Below are positions 5,755 through 9,279 of a stretch of DNA of 9,279 nucleotides, piece after piece. The first letter of the stretch is position 1; each line of letters opens with the position of its first letter. This DNA is from Bacteroidales bacterium. GTDB lineage: Bacteria; Bacteroidota; Bacteroidia; Bacteroidales; UBA12481. The stretch spans positions 1 to 9,279 of the forward strand of contig JAGHDB010000345.1 in NCBI GenBank assembly GCA_021160155.1. Direction: 5' to 3'. The notes under the pieces are model-generated. The model saw only the letters and a list, made by a program, of their open reading frames with translations. It was not told where the DNA came from and did not search any database. A program made the translations under genes and the position numbers.

Positions 5755-6522
5755 ATGAAAAAAACAGCAACCGCTTTTGCATTTTTTATCGGTGTATTGG
5801 TTTCATTACCTTTTCAGGCAGCAGCCCAACAATCCCTGACTGCAAAGCAGGTAGTGGATAAGGCCAATAAAAACATGGAGGGGGATAGCTCGGTCAGCCG
5901 GATGAGTATGACCATTGTCCGTCCTTCGTGGCAACGTACTATCGAATTTAAAAACTGGGTTAAGGGTACCGATTATGCCCTTACCCTGATCACGGCCCCG
6001 GCCAAAGAGCAGGGACAGACTTTTCTTAAAAGAGGCAACAACATGTGGAACTGGTTGCCTAAAATCCATCGTTTGATCAAATTACCTCCTTCCATGATGT
6101 CACAGGGATGGATGGGCTCTGATTACACCAATGACGACATATTAAAACAATCGTCACTGACAGAGGATTATGACCACCGTTTTGACGGTGAAGAGACTCT
6201 TGAAAACCGGCTTTGTTACCGGATTGAAATGATTCCCCATGAAGAATCAACCGTGGTATGGGGGAAATTGATCACCTGGATTTCAAAAAAGGATTTCATC
6301 TTCATGAAAACCGAATATTATGATGAAGACGGATATCTGGTCCGTACGGAGAAAGCCGGGGATATAAAAAAAATGGGCGGCCGTTTTATTCCCACCCGTC
6401 TGGAGATTATTCCGGCCGATGAAACCAGACAAAAAACCGTGGTGCTGATCCATGAAATGAATTTCAATGTGAATTTGAAAGATTCGTTCTTTTCACAACA
6501 AAACATGAAACAGATTCATTAA
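5755..6522 (+). CDS. LolA-like periplasmic protein (outer membrane lipoprotein-sorting family)
   Basis: Predicted exported 255-residue protein of the LolA-like superfamily, whose members bind acyl chains or lipoproteins in a half-barrel and shuttle them through the periplasm. The signal peptide is residues 1-24 (MKKTATAF, hydrophobic core, cut after QAAA before QQ) with no lipobox Cys, so it should be soluble. The centre has family hallmarks: the MWNWLPKIHRLIKLPPSMM stretch (about 97-115), then GWMGSDYTNDD (118-128), followed by strands such as KLITWISKKDFIFMKTEYYDEDG and the closing MNFNVNLKDSFFS. The ATG at 5755 is chosen for the signal peptide; the frame is open back to 5548 but that part overlaps the divergent sigma gene. 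It leads an operon with two FtsX-type permeases and an ATPase, so it is probably their periplasmic partner. Its cargo is unknown, and it is not the canonical LolA. Confidence 0.9.
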   Translation: MKKTATAFAFFIGVLVSLPFQAAAQQSLTAKQVVDKANKNMEGDSSVSRMSMTIVRPSWQRTIEFKNWVKGTDYALTLITAPAKEQGQTFLKRGNNMWNWLPKIHRLIKLPPSMMSQGWMGSDYTNDDILKQSSLTEDYDHRFDGEETLENRLCYRIEMIPHEESTVVWGKLITWISKKDFIFMKTEYYDEDGYLVRTEKAGDIKKMGGRFIPTRLEIIPADETRQKTVVLIHEMNFNVNLKDSFFSQQNMKQIH

Positions 6523-6546
6523 ATCAAAAAATCAAAAAATCAAAAA
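6523..6546 (+). repeat. Three perfect copies of the 8-bp repeat ATCAAAAA in the translation leader
   Basis: ATCAAAAA occurs three times without mismatch and fills the whole gap from the stop of the LolA-like gene to the ATG of the first permease; the start codon even continues the AT phase of a fourth copy. A-rich sequence just before the start is how many Bacteroidota mRNAs attract ribosomes, so the repeat probably serves as the translation enhancer here in place of a Shine-Dalgarno site. Confidence 0.85.
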
Positions 6547-7767
6547 ATGGGCTACTACTTCAAAATGGCCTGGCGCAATATCTGGCGTAACAAACGCAGA
6601 ACATTTATCACTACAGCCTCCATATTTTTTGCCGTATTCTTTGCCATTGTGATGCGATCCGTTCAACTGGGATCGTATGCCAACATGACGGATAATGTGG
6701 TTCAGGCCTATACCGGTTACATACAGATCTTTGATCACCGGTATCAGCAGGATAAAACCATTGACCATTCAATCACTGCCGATCCCGGTCTCTTATCCGG
6801 CATTTCTTCTCATCCGAATGTGACCGGGGCGGTACCACGGCTTGAATCGTTTGCCCTGGCCAGTTCGGGTAATCAAACCAAAGGAGTATTGGTGGTCGGT
6901 ACGGATCCCGAAAAAGAAAACGGATTGACCCGCCTGGCAGATAAGGTGGTAAAAGGAGCTTATCTCAAAGCCGGTGACCCCGGTGTTTTACTTTCAAGAA
7001 GACTGGCTGCATTTCTGAAATGCACCGTGGGCGATACGGTCGTGTTAATTTCCCAGGGATATCACGGAATCGGTGCTGCCGATCAGTTTCCGGTCAGGGG
7101 AATCATTCATTTTCCTTCACCCGATCTGGATAATAAAATGATCTTTATGAACCTGAATTTCTGCCAGAATTTTTTTTCAGCACCAGGTCAGATCACTTCC
7201 ATTTCGCTCAATCTTGCAAAAGAAAAGAAGATGGCCGGTACCGTTAAAGATCTTCAGAAACAGCTGGGGCCTGACTATGATGTAAAAAGCTGGAAAAAGA
7301 TTCTGACCCAGTTGGTCCAACAGATTGAAAGCGATAATATCGGCGGACAGATTTTATTGGGATTATTATATCTCATCGTCGGCTTTGGCGTTTTCGGCAC
7401 GGTACAGATGATGACCACCGAACGCCGGAAAGAATTCGGGGTAATGATTGCGGTGGGCATGCAAAAGATCCGTCTTGCCCGTGTTTTGATCATGGAGATG
7501 ATTTTTATCGGTACTCTCGGTGTGCTGTCCGGAGTTATCTTCAGCGTTCCGGTGGTATATTTTCTTCATATCCATCCTATTACTCTGACCGGTGAGGGAG
7601 CAAAAATGATGATCTCTTACGGTATGGAACCCCTCATGCCCGGCGCCTGGGAAGCCGGTTATTTTTTCAGTCAGGCCGGGATCGTCTTATGTATTGTCAT
7701 TGTAGCTGTTTTCTTCCCGATTTTCTGGGTAACCCGACTTAAATCCAATGAAGCACTAAGAACCTGA
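6547..7767 (+). CDS. ABC transporter permease, FtsX/LolCE/MacB type (first of a pair)
   Basis: Inner-membrane permease of a mechanotransmission-type ABC system (LolCDE, MacB, FtsEX superfamily) acting on periplasmic or lipid-borne substrates. It has 406 residues in the standard layout: a cytoplasmic amphipathic start WRNIWRNKRRT (9-19), TM1 about 20-38, a large periplasmic domain (about 39-265), TM2 about 267-289, the coupling stretch ERRKEFGVMIAVGMQKIRL (292-310) that contacts the ATPase, TM3 about 313-339, a short loop, TM4 about 374-396 and the C-terminal SNEALRT. The ATG follows the 8-bp repeats directly and 24 bp separate it from the LolA-like gene. The next gene is a paralogue, so the two probably form a heterodimer like LolC/LolE. 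The substrate cannot be read from the sequence. Confidence 0.92.
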   Translation: MGYYFKMAWRNIWRNKRRTFITTASIFFAVFFAIVMRSVQLGSYANMTDNVVQAYTGYIQIFDHRYQQDKTIDHSITADPGLLSGISSHPNVTGAVPRLESFALASSGNQTKGVLVVGTDPEKENGLTRLADKVVKGAYLKAGDPGVLLSRRLAAFLKCTVGDTVVLISQGYHGIGAADQFPVRGIIHFPSPDLDNKMIFMNLNFCQNFFSAPGQITSISLNLAKEKKMAGTVKDLQKQLGPDYDVKSWKKILTQLVQQIESDNIGGQILLGLLYLIVGFGVFGTVQMMTTERRKEFGVMIAVGMQKIRLARVLIMEMIFIGTLGVLSGVIFSVPVVYFLHIHPITLTGEGAKMMISYGMEPLMPGAWEAGYFFSQAGIVLCIVIVAVFFPIFWVTRLKSNEALRT

Positions 7768-7782
7768 AATAAACAATAACTG

Positions 7783-9072
7783 ATGATGATATCCTGGAAA
7801 AATATCTGGCGCAATAAAACGCGTAGCCTGGTAGTCACCGCTGCCATTACACTGGGATTATTCGGTGGCCTCTTCAGTTCAGCCATGTTCAAGGGTATGG
7901 GTGACCAGAGGGTACATGAAGCTCTGAGTAAAGAAATTTCCCATATCCAAATCCACAATCCCTTATACCTTGAAAATCCCGAGATCGGTTTTTATATTAA
8001 CCGTGCCGGTGAAGTGCTGGATTTTATCCGTCAACAGGATGGGGTTGCAGGGGTAACCAGCAGAACCAAACTTACCGTTATGATCGGCAGTACTTCGGCC
8101 AACAGCGGAGTAACGGTATTAGGAATTGACCCTGACCGTGAACGGCAGGTTACGGAGCTTTATAAAGCAGTATTTGACTCATCGAAAGTGGCCCGGGAGT
8201 TGAAAATCCATGATCCCGAACAGATTCAGGCTTTCCTGAAAGACAGTGTGGGTGCTTATTTTAAAGGCGTCAGCAGAAATCCCATCCTGATCGGGGAAAA
8301 ACTGGCTCATAAACTGAAAATAAAAGTCCGTTCGAAAGTAGTCCTGACCTTTCAATCCGTTGACGGCAACCTGACCGGAGGCGCTTTCAGGGTTTGCGGA
8401 ATTTACCGGACGAATAATTCAATGTTTGAAGAGACTAATGTGTTTGTACGGGCAGACGATCTGGCAAAACTCACGGGACTCCCGGTGAGCAAACCACATG
8501 AAATAGCCATCATTCTAAACGATTTCAATGAAACCACTCCACTGGTTAACCTGCTGAAACAACACTTTCCCCAACTTGAAATATCCGGATGGAAAGAGTT
8601 GCAGCCCGATATCGGAATGATGAACGATTTTATGAATGCCATGATGACTTTCATGATCGTGATCATTTTACTGGCGCTTGGTTTTGGAATCGTCAACACC
8701 ATGCTGATGGTGGTCATGGAGCGTAGTAAGGAACTGGGGATGCTGATGGCCATCGGAATGAGTAAAATCCGCGTATTCAGCATGATTATTTTTGAATCGG
8801 TTTTGCTCTGTCTGACCGGTGCAGCAGTGGGGATTGGTATCAGCGTACTGGTTATCAATTATTTTAACATACATGGTATTGATCTGACCGAATTCGCCAA
8901 AGAGGGTTTTGAAGCCATGGGATTCAGTGCCGTTTTTTATCCGGCACTTGGTTTTGATTTTTACCTGCTGGTTACACTGATGGTAGTAATTACCGGTGTT
9001 CTTGCATCAATTTATCCTGCATTAAAAGCCCTCAAATTAAACCCCGCCGAAGCGTTAAGAACAGAAGTATAA
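7783..9072 (+). CDS. ABC transporter permease, FtsX/LolCE/MacB type (second of a pair)
   Basis: Second permease subunit, 429 residues, with the same plan as its neighbour: [12 protein letters not shown] (4-15), TM1 about 16-36, periplasmic domain about 37-285, TM2 about 287-311, coupling stretch [19 protein letters not shown] (313-331), TM3 about 335-360, TM4 about 393-414 and the family C-terminus [11 protein letters not shown]. The shared WxNIWRNKxR start, coupling helix and EALRT end show that the two arose by duplication, but the periplasmic domains have diverged widely, suggesting different contacts with the substrate or with the LolA-like protein. The gap to the preceding gene is 15 bp. 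Two adjacent ATGs (7783, 7786) could start it, a one-residue difference. Confidence 0.93.
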   Translation: MMISWKNIWRNKTRSLVVTAAITLGLFGGLFSSAMFKGMGDQRVHEALSKEISHIQIHNPLYLENPEIGFYINRAGEVLDFIRQQDGVAGVTSRTKLTVMIGSTSANSGVTVLGIDPDRERQVTELYKAVFDSSKVARELKIHDPEQIQAFLKDSVGAYFKGVSRNPILIGEKLAHKLKIKVRSKVVLTFQSVDGNLTGGAFRVCGIYRTNNSMFEETNVFVRADDLAKLTGLPVSKPHEIAIILNDFNETTPLVNLLKQHFPQLEISGWKELQPDIGMMNDFMNAMMTFMIVIILLALGFGIVNTMLMVVMERSKELGMLMAIGMSKIRVFSMIIFESVLLCLTGAAVGIGISVLVINYFNIHGIDLTEFAKEGFEAMGFSAVFYPALGFDFYLLVTLMVVITGVLASIYPALKALKLNPAEALRTEV

Positions 9073-9083
9073 ATCATCACATT

Positions 9084-9279
9084 ATGAATATTATCGAGAT
9101 CAAAGACCTGGTTAAAATTTATGACGATAAAAAATCCGTTCCGGTAAAAGCTTTAAACGGGATAGAATTATCCGTTGCCCCGGGTGAATTTACCACAATT
9201 GTCGGCCCGTCAGGTTCGGGAAAAACCACCCTGCTGAATATCTTAGGCGGATTGGATGACCCCACGTCGGGTCAAATTA
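9084..9279 (+). CDS. ABC transporter ATP-binding protein, LolD/MacB type, 3' end outside window
   Basis: Only the first 65 codons are visible. They contain the typical LolD-like start ([13 protein letters not shown]), an A-loop Tyr at residue 13, [16 protein letters not shown], the complete Walker [10 protein letters not shown] (41-49) and [16 protein letters not shown], the hallmark run of the LolD/MacB/FtsE-like subfamily. It starts 11 bp after the second permease and would supply the ATPase dimer for both permeases, completing a LolA-like/permease/permease/ATPase operon. Walker B and the signature motif lie beyond the window edge. Confidence 0.93.
   Translation, partial: MNIIEIKDLVKIYDDKKSVPVKALNGIELSVAPGEFTTIVGPSGSGKTTLLNILGGLDDPTSGQI

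Noticed and set aside
7683..7689. A further CGTCTTA on the plus strand
   Set aside because: It is inside permease codons and has no AAC or TGTAACTTTT block 16-17 nt upstream, so it is a chance match.
8403..8858. Minus-strand open frame of 151 codons
   Set aside because: It is a shadow of the second permease, rich in Ile/Met/Ser because it is antisense to membrane-segment codons, and has no leader or partner gene.

Overview
The window looks like chromosomal DNA from a member of the Bacteroidota. This is inferred from gene content and style: start codons have A-rich leaders rather than clear Shine-Dalgarno sites, two exported proteins are cut just before Gln-Gln, a sigma/anti-sigma/beta-barrel trio of the kind common in that phylum is present, and there is a LolA-like protein next to FtsX-type permeases. 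Genes are tightly packed. The longest gap is 113 bp (5642-5754), so no stretch over 300 bp lacks a gene. I saw no tRNA, rRNA, CRISPR array, insertion sequence or phage gene.

Layout. (1) Positions 1-3177, minus strand: a four-gene run read right to left, E1-like adenylyltransferase (ThiF/MoeB/HesA family) -> dipeptidase E (pepE) -> ribosome-assembly GTPase rsgA -> cysteine desulfurase (cut by the window edge). The first two junctions are 4-bp ATGA overlaps and the third gap is about 11 bp, so this is probably one transcript. (2) Positions 3191-5689, minus strand: an envelope-sensing unit of ECF sigma factor -> single-pass membrane anti-sigma factor -> outer-membrane beta-barrel protein, closed by a strong hairpin terminator only 13 nt before the E1-like start codon. 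(3) Positions 5692-9279, plus strand: a divergent export operon of LolA-like periplasmic protein -> FtsX-type permease -> second FtsX-type permease -> ABC ATPase (cut by the window edge).

Main observation. Upstream of both the sigma gene and the beta-barrel gene, on the coding strand, lies the same two-part element: TGTAACTTTT, a 12- or 13-nt spacer, then CGTCTTA. Counted from the AAC core this is AAC-N16-CGTC and AAC-N17-CGTC, which is classical ECF promoter architecture. The likely circuit is that the sigma factor drives its own operon and, through a second promoter in the gap behind the anti-sigma gene, boosts the beta-barrel gene separately. The plus-strand export operon does not carry this element.

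Other points of note are an E1-like enzyme that has lost nearly all zinc and thiol cysteines of the MoeB/ThiF family while sitting in a run with a cysteine desulfurase; an anti-sigma factor whose cytoplasmic part holds two copies of one module; and three perfect 8-bp repeats that exactly fill the gap before the first permease start codon.
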